Source of the DNA: Pirellulaceae bacterium
GTDB taxonomy: Bacteria > Planctomycetota > Planctomycetia > Pirellulales > Pirellulaceae
Length of the DNA: 64,000 nt
NCBI GenBank assembly: GCA_029243025.1
Contig: JAQWSU010000026.1
Location: forward strand, 17,113-81,112
Reading direction: 5' to 3'
Of the stretch, positions 56,118-64,000 are shown piece after piece. The position numbers were made by a program, and so were the translations under genes. Each line of letters starts with the position of its first letter. Position 1 is the first letter of the stretch. The notes beneath the pieces are model-generated. The model was given only the letters and a program-made list of their open reading frames with translations. It searched no databases and was not told the origin of the DNA.

Positions 56118-56912
56118 ATGATTTCTCATCGCCATCAGTGCCTATTCGTACACATTCCGAAGTGTGCGGGACAAAGTGTCGAGCGACTTTTTTTGGAACT
56201 GCACGGTCTGACCTGGAAAACTCGTGAACCACTGCTGTTACGTTACAATTCAGATCCCACCCAGGGCCCTCCCAGACTCGCACACCTCAAAGCCAGCGAG
56301 TATGTAAAATGCGGTCACGTCACCAGTGACCAGTATCAAAACTATTTTAAGTTCGCATTCGTTCGGAATCCCTGGGACCGACTCGTCTCACTCCGCAAAC
56401 ACCTTGGTTTTGCTCACAGCGTCGACTTCAAAACATTTGCCATGAAAATTTTCCCAAACGAGATCTGGAAAGAGATGCACTGGTTCGTTGGGCCTCAAAG
56501 CGACTTTCTATATGGACCGGACGGCGAGTTACTCGTCGACTTTGTCGGTCGATTTGAGAAGCTGGCCGAAGACTTTCACCAGGTTTGTTTGCAGAGTGGC
56601 TTACCGCCGAAACCGCTGCCGAGATCGAACCAGGCGAGAAGTTTGCGCCGAATGCTATCGAAGTTTCGCCAAGTTGGTCCACACATGCTGCAACATCCGC
56701 TACAAACCGCTAGAAGCTTATGGAATGTCACACGGCCCCAACCCGCATCCCAACCAAGCCACGGAGTACGGCATTACGAGCAATACTTTGACAAGGAGTC
56801 GCAGGAGTTCATCGCCAACCTCTATCAGGCTGATATCGCTAACTTTGGCTATCGTTTTGGCGTGACTGACGAGTGCCAGAAGCCGCTCCCAAACAGAAAC
56901 GCGGCCGCCTGA
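56118..56912 (+). CDS. Sulfotransferase family 2 protein
   Basis: The protein has 264 residues. The 5'-phosphosulfate loop is clear (HIPKCAGQS, 12-20), and so is the 3'-phosphate site (FVRNPWDRLVS, Arg83 onward), as in the Sulfotransfer_2 family that transfers sulfate from PAPS to carbohydrate hydroxyls. No signal peptide or membrane segment is visible, so it is cytoplasmic. Its region 170-230 is unusually basic and variable. It is the first of a run of unrelated single genes and converges with the dioxygenase gene at 56998. Likely use is decoration of a polysaccharide or glycolipid; inferred. Confidence 0.88.
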   Translation: MISHRHQCLFVHIPKCAGQSVERLFLELHGLTWKTREPLLLRYNSDPTQGPPRLAHLKASEYVKCGHVTSDQYQNYFKFAFVRNPWDRLVSLRKHLGFAHSVDFKTFAMKIFPNEIWKEMHWFVGPQSDFLYGPDGELLVDFVGRFEKLAEDFHQVCLQSGLPPKPLPRSNQARSLRRMLSKFRQVGPHMLQHPLQTARSLWNVTRPQPASQPSHGVRHYEQYFDKESQEFIANLYQADIANFGYRFGVTDECQKPLPNRNAAA

Positions 56913-56997
56913 AAAGCTTCCTGTTTGCGACGTCTCCAGGAAAGCCGCCAAAGCCTCGCTGGCCGTGAAAAAACCCTGTCAAGCGCCCCTTGATGGT

Positions 56998-57777
56998 TCA
57001 TTCCGGCCGCAGATCGATGTATTCTTTTGCCTGCTGGCCAGCGTCACCGCGAACAAGATAGACGGGAACCCAATGTTCCTTGACATCAACCGTGACCGTC
57101 TTGGCGTTGGCATAACGCATCGTGTAGGCAGCCCGACGCCGATCACTCGTGTTCGGACCGCTCCCATGTAATACATAAGAATCATGGATGCTCATGCTAC
57201 CGGATTTCATTTCCAACGGTACGGCTGCAGCCGCCATAGCATCGGTCACTTCGACGGTTAGCCCCAATAAATCATTTTTACCTGTGGCGACCTTCTCTAA
57301 TTCGGGATAGCCCTGGTGACTGGCAGGGATCACCTGCATACAGCCGTTGGCAAGATCGGCATCATCAATCGCAAGCCACACCGTGCCTACATCGGTGCCC
57401 CTGATCGAATGCCAATAGGTATTGTCTTGATGCCACGCCACGGGCAATCCGTCTCCCGGACATTTCACGATTAAATGCGACATGATCAAGATCAAGTCGG
57501 GCCCTAAAACGGCCTCCACGGCATCAAGCACTCGCGGATGCCGGCACAGTTCCAGCCAACACGCATCTTTCGCATGAGGTTCGGTGAGATATTCCGGACG
57601 CGCGTTTACTTCTTTGTGTTCGCCATCTTTGTAGACCACCATCCGCTCGGGCATACCGTCGATTAGCTCGTCGAGCCGCTGATTTACGATTGCGACTTCA
57701 TCTGGTTTCAACACATCGTGAAAGAGGGAGTAGCCCTCACTGTCATATTGCCGAAAAGAATCAACGTCGCGGTTCAT
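56998..57777 (-). CDS. Phytanoyl-CoA dioxygenase (PhyH) family protein
   Basis: The protein has 259 residues from the Met at 57777; the frame is open 45 codons further but without conserved residues. The Fe(II) site has H116-x-D118 (AWHQDNTYWH) and a distal H204 (YVLHGSGPN), with Arg residues at 213-215 for 2-oxoglutarate. 'GTVWLAIDDADLANGCMQVI' is a family core strand pair. It is predicted to be a soluble Fe/2-oxoglutarate hydroxylase. Planctomycetes have many copies, with mostly unknown substrates. It lies on the same strand as, and downstream of, the amidohydrolase gene at 58136-59107, about 360 bp away. Confidence 0.88.
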   Translation of the reverse strand: MNRDVDSFRQYDSEGYSLFHDVLKPDEVAIVNQRLDELIDGMPERMVVYKDGEHKEVNARPEYLTEPHAKDACWLELCRHPRVLDAVEAVLGPDLILIMSHLIVKCPGDGLPVAWHQDNTYWHSIRGTDVGTVWLAIDDADLANGCMQVIPASHQGYPELEKVATGKNDLLGLTVEVTDAMAAAAVPLEMKSGSMSIHDSYVLHGSGPNTSDRRRAAYTMRYANAKTVTVDVKEHWVPVYLVRGDAGQQAKEYIDLRPE

Positions 57778-58135
57778 CAGCTTGTCCCAGTCGGCTATTC
57801 CACCCGTAGCGGCGGTACAATTCCAGGAAGTTAACGGGGCAGACTTAAATCCTTTAAATGCCAAGGCGTTGACCATTAGAGTCAACCCAAATCGGGAGTT
57901 CAAGCATGCCAAATTGCTTCATCGCCGTCACATCGACCGATCGGCCAGTTTCACACCGCGCGGTCGGCAGGAACTCACCGGAATCGGCGTGACGAATCGG
58001 CTCGCCATCCTGACTGACTCTAGTCTGTCCCAAGTTACGGGTCAACAGTCTCACGTTATCTGGCCTACCGATGCCTCTGCCGTGCCAAATGTTGGTTCGA
58101 CATTCGCACGAAGTCGATGACAACATGCTGTTCCG

Positions 58136-59107
58136 CTAGGAAAAGAAAACTCGCTCTGCCGTTTTCCTGAGAATCCACTCGCGATCGTCGGGCGAAAGAA
58201 ACTCAAGCTCACGCTTGATCAAATCAATCGATGATTGATAGGTATGTCCTGGCTGGACTTGAAATGGGCAATCACTCGCCCACATAATCCGTTCGGCACC
58301 AAAGGCATCTCGAACACGTCTGATCATTGGGCCTAAATCACGATACGGCATCATCTTTTTGCCCAGCGCGTAATAGGCAGAGACCTTGAGAGTCACCTGT
58401 GGAAAACGGGCTAACCGACACAGCCGATCAAGATCTTTTTTGCGAATGGATCCGTCGATACCAACACGCGCAAAGTGATCGATCACCACAGGGGTCCGCG
58501 GATACTTTTGACACATTCGATCAACGGACGGAATAAATTCAGGATCAATCAAGTGGCACATTGCGAGCTGTTCCTCGGCGCCACAGCGCCACATCGCCTG
58601 CATCCCCTCACCCGTGAGCCAATTGTTGGGCTTGCGATCGCCGGGGCGAATCCGGAACCCGCGCACGCCTTGCTTCGCCAAGACTTTCATTTTGGCAATT
58701 GGATTCTTCCGCTCGTCGACAACAGCGACTCCAACATATTCCCCCGGCGCCATTCGGATGGTGTTCAGCATGTAACGATTGTCAAATCCATAGAAGCTCA
58801 TCTGAATCAACACGATGCGATCAACGCCGTTCGGCCTAGCCTGCGCCATTAACTCAGCGGGCGTAAAACTGGACGGTTTCATCTCTTTTTGAGTGAATCC
58901 ATCGGCCAAAGGATATCGCTTTGTGTCGGGGGTCCAAACGTGCACGTGTGCATCAATCAAGCCGGACCGCTCATTTGAACTACCGACTGCCGTCTGACCA
59001 CGCAAGCCACCGATTCCGAGCCCGATTCCAACTCCCGAAACACCGATGCGCAACAACTCGCGACGCGTTGCCACCGCCGCCTGGTTTACGGCGTGCTCAT
59101 CCTTCAT
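58136..59107 (-). CDS. Amidohydrolase-2 family metal-dependent hydrolase with Tat-like signal
   Basis: The protein has 323 residues. The start has 'RRELLRIGVSGVGIGLGIGG', which looks like a twin-arginine signal followed by a hydrophobic run. The TIM-barrel metal residues follow: HxH in DAHVHVW, 'VVIDHFARVG', and 'MWASDCPFQV' for the terminal Asp. This is the amidohydrolase 2/lactonase group (2-pyrone-4,6-dicarboxylate lactonase and fuconolactonase relatives). A sugar lactone or aromatic ring-cleavage substrate is possible. Divergent from the DUF1549/1553 gene at 59499. Confidence 0.88.
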   Translation of the reverse strand: MKDEHAVNQAAVATRRELLRIGVSGVGIGLGIGGLRGQTAVGSSNERSGLIDAHVHVWTPDTKRYPLADGFTQKEMKPSSFTPAELMAQARPNGVDRIVLIQMSFYGFDNRYMLNTIRMAPGEYVGVAVVDERKNPIAKMKVLAKQGVRGFRIRPGDRKPNNWLTGEGMQAMWRCGAEEQLAMCHLIDPEFIPSVDRMCQKYPRTPVVIDHFARVGIDGSIRKKDLDRLCRLARFPQVTLKVSAYYALGKKMMPYRDLGPMIRRVRDAFGAERIMWASDCPFQVQPGHTYQSSIDLIKRELEFLSPDDREWILRKTAERVFFS

Positions 59108-59498
59108 TGCGGCAAACTCCCAAAAGCCAATTAGAATTGCTGAACGACAGGAACATTGTCACATCAGCCACACTCTCGATCACTTGCCATTGTAACGAAC
59201 AAGCAGAGATTAAATCTATCAGTCTGGAGAAAACCGACGCGATTCAAACGAAGCAGACGGGGCGTTCTCAACGCTCTTTCGCACGAACAATCTTGCCCAC
59301 AAAGAAACCGACGGACTCTATTTATTTACCTGCTTTAACTGTCAAGCTTTGATTCCCCAGCGAGTCTGCACAGAATCGACCAACGTATTTTCAGCGTTCG
59401 CTTTGATTCTGCCCCAACAGCGAGTAAGATAACGCTACGCGTTGCCCCCACCAAGCTTGCACGCTGCCCCTTGCACGCTGCCCCCTACCCTGGTCAGT
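59108..59498. other. Divergent promoter region
   Basis: About 390 bases between the amidohydrolase and cytochrome-domain starts, without a gene. It includes the tandem repeat at 59457-59484 near its right end. Confidence 0.5.
59457..59484. repeat. Exact 14-bp tandem duplication
   Basis: TTGCACGCTGCCCC occurs twice in a row, ending 14 bp before the ATG at 59499. It occupies the ribosome-binding region, where no good Shine-Dalgarno sequence is seen, and may affect translation of the downstream gene. Confidence 0.8.
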
Positions 59499-62048
59499 AT
59501 GTTCACAAAATCTCTAACAATCATCTGTGTCATTCTCGGTTCATCCACACTATGCGGCGGTGATGAATTGACATTTGAGAGGGACATTCGCCCGATCTTT
59601 CGAGCGCATTGTTTTGACTGCCACGGTGCCGAAAAAAAGATGGAAGGTGGATTGGATTTACGCCTCGTGCGTTCGATAAAAACCGGCGGTGAATCAGGTT
59701 CCGCCATCGACCTGAACAGCACAAATGACAGTTTGCTACTGCAGCGCATCAAAAGCGGCGAGATGCCCCCGACCGAGCATCCTGTCCCCGCGGATCAAAT
59801 CGCAACGATCGAAAGGTGGATCCGAGCGGGTGCGATTACTTCGCGGCCGGAACCAGCGACGATCGGAGACGGACTCGGCATTTCCGCGGAAGAACGATCG
59901 TACTGGGCCTTCCAGTCGATTCAGCGATCCTCCGTGCCAGAAATTCAAAACGTGAATCGAGTCCGAACGCCAATTGACGCTTTTCTGCTGGCTCGCATGG
60001 AACCGATGGGCATGAGCTTCGCCGATGATGCGGAAAAAGCCACCCAGATACGTCGAGCCTACTTAGATCTCATCGGGCTGCCACCCACGCCAGAACAAGT
60101 TGAAGCATTTTTGGCAGACGATCGGGACGATGCTTGGGATCGGTTGATCAACGAATTACTTGACTCTCCTCACTACGGTGAGCGGTGGGGTCGGCATTGG
60201 CTTGATGTGACCGGATATGCAGACTCGGAAGGCGCTACCAACCAGGACCCCGAGCGACCTTGGTCATTCAAATATCGTGATTGGGTAATTCGAGCATTCA
60301 ATCAAGACATGCCTTTCGACGAATTCATCATTTGGCAATTGGCGGGCGATGAACTGGCCGAACGGCCCTTCAAGAATATGTCATCTCGCCAGATCGACAT
60401 GCTCACCGCAACCGGATTCTTGCGGATGGCGGCCGACGGGACCTCCGCTACGAACGATGAGCAAACACGTAATCAAGTGATGACGGACACCATCAAGATC
60501 GTCAGTTCGGCACTCTTGGGGCTGTCCGTCGGTTGTGCTCAGTGTCACGACCATCGCTATGATCCGATTTCCCAGGTGGATTACTATCGGTTACGTGCTG
60601 TCCTCGAACCAGCGATCAACTACAAAAGTTGGACTCCACCGGCGAAGCGACGACTGTCCCTCTTCACGGATGAAGATATTGCCAGCTCCAAGGCGATCGA
60701 AGCGGAAGCCGCCGTATTAAGCAAGCAAAGGCAAAAACAGCAATCGGAATATATGGAACTGGCGTTGCAAGCAGAGTTAGCTCAAGCCGACGAATCGATT
60801 CGCAAACGATTAGAAGAGGCTTACCGAACCGCCGGAGACCAGCGGACAGCGGAGCAAAAAAGTTTGCTCGACAAATACCCTAACATCGGAAAATTGCACC
60901 CGGGTGTCTTGTACCAATACAACAAAGCGAACGCAGACAAGCTCAAGAAACTGGACGGCGAAATTGCCAAAATCCGCAGCCGTAAACCATCGGAAGAGTT
61001 TTTGCGGATAGCTACCGAACCGATCGAAGACCAGCCGCCGATCACATCCCTGTTTTATCGAGGCGATTACCGACAACCGAAACAGCCCGTCACTGCCGGC
61101 GGATTGACGGTTGCGGCCCCCAAAGAGAGTCCGTTTTCAATTGCCGAGAACAATCCGAAACTGGCATCGACCGGTCGGCGACTTGCCTACGCGCGTTGGC
61201 TAACCAGCGGCCGCCATCCGCTGGTTGCGAGGGTCTTGGTCAACCGTATTTGGCTACACCACTTCGGCCAAACGTTCGTTTCCACCCCCGATGAATTCGG
61301 CAAGCTGGGTTCCCTACCGACCCACCCACAACTACTCGACTGGCTGGCGGATGAATTCATGTCCAAGGGGTGGAGTCTGAAGCACCTACATCGACTAATC
61401 CTATCCTCCACGGTATATCGACAGCGATCAGTCGCCTCCAACCTCGCACGTAAAATCGACAGTTCCAACCAATGGTATTCGCATTTCCCCGTCCATCGAC
61501 TGGAAGCTGAGGTTATTCGCGATTCGATGCTGTTTGTCAGTGGCCGGTTGGACCCAACAGCCCTGGGCCCGGCTGTCAAAGTTGTCAGCGACGATACGGG
61601 ACAAATTATTTCAAAAGGCAGTCGCCAACGGCGTAGCGTCTACTTGCAAGTTCGACGAACACAGCCAGTGGCACTGCTGAAATCGTTTGATGCGCCGGTG
61701 ATGGAAGTGAACTGTGGTAAACGCGAGTCATCTACCGTGGCAACGCAGTCCTTGATGCTAATGAATAGCGATTTTGTCTTAATGTTTTCCAAAGCTTTCG
61801 CCGAACGATTAAAACCAGTCCTTGCCCAAAACCCCAACAACCAGAACCCAAATAACGCGCTGACACACGGCTGGCGACTTGCCTACGGCCGTACTCCAAA
61901 TGCAGACGAACTGGCGCTTGCCAACGAATACTTTGCCGAACAATGTAAATTACTAGAAGCCAAAAAGGCGGAATCCGTCCAAGTGCAAGCGCTGACCAAT
62001 TACTGTCAGGCGTTGCTGACGTCGAATGAGTTCCTGTATATCGATTAA
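59499..62048 (+). CDS. PSCyt1-DUF1549-DUF1553 cytochrome-domain protein
   Basis: The protein has 849 residues from the ATG at 59499, which begins a signal peptide (MFTKSLTIICVILGSSTLCG); the upstream frame is Pro-rich non-coding. A planctomycete cytochrome c motif CFDCH (38-42) is followed by DUF1549 ('RRAYLDLIGLPPTPEQVEAF', 'HYGERWGRHWLDVTGYADSE') and DUF1553 ('ARWLTSGRHPLVARVLVNRI', 'SLKHLHRLILSSTVYRQRSV', 'LMLMNSDFVL'). A coiled-coil linker (about 390-520) sits between them. A second CxxCH (CAQCHDH, near residue 347) lies in the DUF1549 part. The family is paired with DUF1501 proteins across Planctomycetes and may act in periplasmic redox breakdown of polymers; the function is not proven. 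Confidence 0.92.
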   Translation: MFTKSLTIICVILGSSTLCGGDELTFERDIRPIFRAHCFDCHGAEKKMEGGLDLRLVRSIKTGGESGSAIDLNSTNDSLLLQRIKSGEMPPTEHPVPADQIATIERWIRAGAITSRPEPATIGDGLGISAEERSYWAFQSIQRSSVPEIQNVNRVRTPIDAFLLARMEPMGMSFADDAEKATQIRRAYLDLIGLPPTPEQVEAFLADDRDDAWDRLINELLDSPHYGERWGRHWLDVTGYADSEGATNQDPERPWSFKYRDWVIRAFNQDMPFDEFIIWQLAGDELAERPFKNMSSRQIDMLTATGFLRMAADGTSATNDEQTRNQVMTDTIKIVSSALLGLSVGCAQCHDHRYDPISQVDYYRLRAVLEPAINYKSWTPPAKRRLSLFTDEDIASSKAIEAEAAVLSKQRQKQQSEYMELALQAELAQADESIRKRLEEAYRTAGDQRTAEQKSLLDKYPNIGKLHPGVLYQYNKANADKLKKLDGEIAKIRSRKPSEEFLRIATEPIEDQPPITSLFYRGDYRQPKQPVTAGGLTVAAPKESPFSIAENNPKLASTGRRLAYARWLTSGRHPLVARVLVNRIWLHHFGQTFVSTPDEFGKLGSLPTHPQLLDWLADEFMSKGWSLKHLHRLILSSTVYRQRSVASNLARKIDSSNQWYSHFPVHRLEAEVIRDSMLFVSGRLDPTALGPAVKVVSDDTGQIISKGSRQRRSVYLQVRRTQPVALLKSFDAPVMEVNCGKRESSTVATQSLMLMNSDFVLMFSKAFAERLKPVLAQNPNNQNPNNALTHGWRLAYGRTPNADELALANEYFAEQCKLLEAKKAESVQVQALTNYCQALLTSNEFLYID

Positions 62049-62087
62049 AACGGTCACTTAAAACCGATCAAATGATGACGGTGCTTT

Positions 62088-63542
62088 ATGAACAAAGACA
62101 ATCGAGCAACAGCTCAGCTAACCCGACGAGGTTTTCTCACCGAAAATGCGATGGGTGTTGGTATCTTTGCGTTGGCATCACTGTTGGCAGAAGAGCGACT
62201 ACTGGCTTCCCCCAAAACGGTTCAGCTGCAGCCTCCCACATTCGACCTGGCTCCCAAGCAACCGACTCAGCCAGCTCGCGCAAAAGCGATGATCTCACTG
62301 TTCCAACACGGAGGTCCCTCCCACATGGACCTCATGGACCCCAAGCCCGAATTGAGTCGTTTGGATGGCAAAACCTATGACGGCAACGTTGGGTTTAGTT
62401 TTATCAAACGCGCGACCAAAACCTTGCACGGTTCACGATGGAAATTCCGCAAATACGGCCAATGCGGGACTGAGATATCGGAATTAATGCCAGAACTCGC
62501 CTCGATCGTCGATGACGTGTGCATCGTCCGGTCGATGCATACTGGGCACAATGGTCATGAAGTATCAATTCGCTACATGAACAATGGCATCGCCGGGGTG
62601 ACCGGTCGTCCATCGCTTGGCAGCTGGATCACTTATGCACTCGGCAGCGAGGCACAGGATTTACCGGCCTATGTCGTGTTGACCGATCCCGGTGGTCATC
62701 CCGTTGATGGCGTTCACAATTGGTCGAATGGTTGGATGCCTTCTTTGTTTCAAGGTACGGTTCTTCGCCCCAAGGAACCACGCATCCTGAATCTGGACGC
62801 ACCCCAGCACTTGCGTGGCGAAGTTCAGGAACACAACCTGGCGTTCCTTAAAAAGTTGAATGATCGCCATCTAGAGCGTCATCAAGGCGAGTACGATTTG
62901 GAAGCTCGGATTGCCAGTTACGAACTGGCGGCCAAGATGCAGGAATCCGCTCGAGAGGCTCTCGATCTGTCCCAAGAGACCAACTCGACAAAAAGCATGT
63001 ATGGACTGGACCATGAAACAACACGCGAATACGGAACGCGATGCCTGATTGCCCGGCGACTTGTCGAACGGGGCGTCCGATTTGTTCAGCTCTTCCTGGG
63101 CGGTCAACCATGGGACAATCATAACGACATCCGCAATACGCTTCCTGCGGTCTGTCGACGTACGGATCAGCCCTCAGCCGCACTTGTGAAAGACCTCAAG
63201 CAACGTGGCATGCTCGACGATGTTCTTGTCCATTGGGGTGGCGAGATCGGACGCTTGCCGGTCGTCGAAGGCGATCCGCTGAAAGGCGGGCGAGACCATA
63301 ACGGCCAAGGCTTCAGCATGTGGCTGGCCGGCGGCGGCATCCAAGGAGGCACGACCTACGGAGCAACGGATGCGGTCGGTCATCGGGCAGTTGAAAACAT
63401 CGTCAAGCCCCATGACTATCAAGCGACTGTCTTGAAACTTTTCGGCATGAATTATCGAGAATTATATTTCCTGCACAACGGACAAGAGCAACGGCTTGTG
63501 GTTCACGATGACGCAAACGTTTTGGACGATATTATCGCCTGA
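62088..63542 (+). CDS. DUF1501 protein with Tat signal
   Basis: The protein has 484 residues and starts 39 bp after the DUF1549/1553 stop, clearly the same operon. The N terminus has 'TRRGFLTENAMGVGIFALA', a twin-arginine signal. The alkaline-phosphatase-like fold of DUF1501 is visible in 'MISLFQHGGPSHMDLMDPKP', 'SMHTGHNGHEVSIRYMNN', 'FVQLFLGGQPWDNHNDI', 'VHWGGEIGRLP' and 'GRDHNGQGFSMWLAGGGI'. His and Asp residues in these motifs could bind metals, and sulfatase or phosphatase-like chemistry has been suggested for the family. It is exported folded and probably acts together with the partner upstream. Confidence 0.93.
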   Translation: MNKDNRATAQLTRRGFLTENAMGVGIFALASLLAEERLLASPKTVQLQPPTFDLAPKQPTQPARAKAMISLFQHGGPSHMDLMDPKPELSRLDGKTYDGNVGFSFIKRATKTLHGSRWKFRKYGQCGTEISELMPELASIVDDVCIVRSMHTGHNGHEVSIRYMNNGIAGVTGRPSLGSWITYALGSEAQDLPAYVVLTDPGGHPVDGVHNWSNGWMPSLFQGTVLRPKEPRILNLDAPQHLRGEVQEHNLAFLKKLNDRHLERHQGEYDLEARIASYELAAKMQESAREALDLSQETNSTKSMYGLDHETTREYGTRCLIARRLVERGVRFVQLFLGGQPWDNHNDIRNTLPAVCRRTDQPSAALVKDLKQRGMLDDVLVHWGGEIGRLPVVEGDPLKGGRDHNGQGFSMWLAGGGIQGGTTYGATDAVGHRAVENIVKPHDYQATVLKLFGMNYRELYFLHNGQEQRLVVHDDANVLDDIIA

Positions 63543-64000
63543 TTCGGACCAGTCCTCGTTAATTATTTTTGCTACGAATCTCGCGGTTCACGTTATCGTC
63601 GATAACCGAGTAGCTGATAACGGCCTAGCCAACAATTAGAACGCTACTTCAAATCCAAGGTCAAATGCTCGTTGTTCTGCGGGCGTTAATTTGTCTTGCG
63701 CGTTCATTGGAGGAATTGAACACATGACACGACTGCTGGCCAAAGTGGCATGGTGCCGCCGGCTTTCGTGTTTCCCTGAGTCCGTCGGGCGAGTAAGCGG
63801 AGCCTGCGACTGGAGATGCCAAGCAGCTTTGCGTTGTTGGCCCTGAGTCTGTTGGCACGCTTGGGCTGCCGGTCATCAAAACAAAAGGCGAAGTCGTGCC
63901 GGCTGTTACTGGCGAACGACTTGCTCCTGCGGGACGGCGAGAGCGGTGAATCCTTCCGGCTCTCAGTAGCTAAGATCGCTTGACGTCCGGCAGATCGTCG
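63543..64000. other. Unassigned right end
   Basis: About 460 bases. A strong ribosome binding site (TTGGAGGAAT, 63707-63716) precedes an ATG at 63724, but that frame closes after about 40 codons (MTRLLAKVAWCRRLSCFPES...). A short phrase CCTGAGTC-GT-GG recurs at 63775 and 63841. It may be a decayed or frameshifted gene start; no family is recognised. Confidence 0.35.

Noticed and set aside
1..64000. CRISPR arrays, rRNA, tRNA, insertion sequences, prophage
   Set aside because: I saw no regularly spaced repeats, no transposase or integrase motifs and no convincing tRNA cloverleaf by eye; a dedicated tRNA scan could still find one in the gaps.

Overview
The window looks like a chromosomal piece of a planctomycete, most like the Pirellulales. 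The evidence is a set of families that co-occur mainly in that phylum: a DUF1549/DUF1553 protein with a planctomycete-type cytochrome c motif next to a DUF1501 protein, a PVC-type propeller/HEAT/heme protein, PEP-CTERM and LEPR-XLL surface proteins with dockerin-like calcium repeats, and giant membrane Ser/Thr kinases next to ECF sigma factors. I saw no rRNA, convincing tRNA, CRISPR array, insertion sequence or phage genes.

Layout. 0-9.4 kb: secreted catabolic-type genes (propeller protein, BNR sialidase, isoprenylcysteine methyltransferase-like membrane enzyme, beta-lactamase-fold hydrolase, large PVC propeller/HEAT/cytochrome protein). 10.3-21.2 kb: a PEP-CTERM protein, then a leftward set ECF sigma -> PEP-CTERM/dockerin protein -> zinc-ribbon/kinase/WD40 receptor, then a LEPR-XLL protein with three GEVED units and dockerin repeats. 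21.7-28.6 kb: a penicillin-acylase-family enzyme and a second ECF sigma plus kinase pair, whose kinase is fused to a formylglycine-enzyme-like domain and an alpha/beta hydrolase. 28.6-35.3 kb: a gene graveyard with a PEP-CTERM fragment, a gldA fossil and a BNR_4 pseudogene, around one intact PEP-CTERM/dockerin gene and one unknown membrane-anchored protein. 35.3-38.1 kb: a LEPR-XLL/dockerin protein and a DUF3472 protein. 38.3-43.6 kb: a nonribosomal peptide synthetase C-A-T module fused to an Ldh2-family oxidoreductase, with a clearly decayed module upstream. 44.0-45.8 kb: a LEPR-XLL redoxin-like gene with an in-frame TGA where the first Cys of a CxxC motif would be expected. 46.7-52.1 kb: a third ECF sigma and kinase/WD40/TPR pair. 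52.6-55.8 kb: two more LEPR-XLL proteins, one a metzincin-like protease. 56.1-63.5 kb: sulfotransferase, phytanoyl-CoA dioxygenase, amidohydrolase, and the DUF1549/1553 plus DUF1501 operon.

How the genes fit together (inference): most intact genes encode exported proteins that degrade or bind external polymers, or sort to the cell surface. Three ECF/kinase units probably sense surface or cytoplasmic state and adjust transcription. The points most worth follow-up are the possible selenocysteine codon at 45551-45553, the NRPS-Ldh2 fusion with a non-canonical adenylation pocket, and the kinase/FGE-like/hydrolase fusion.
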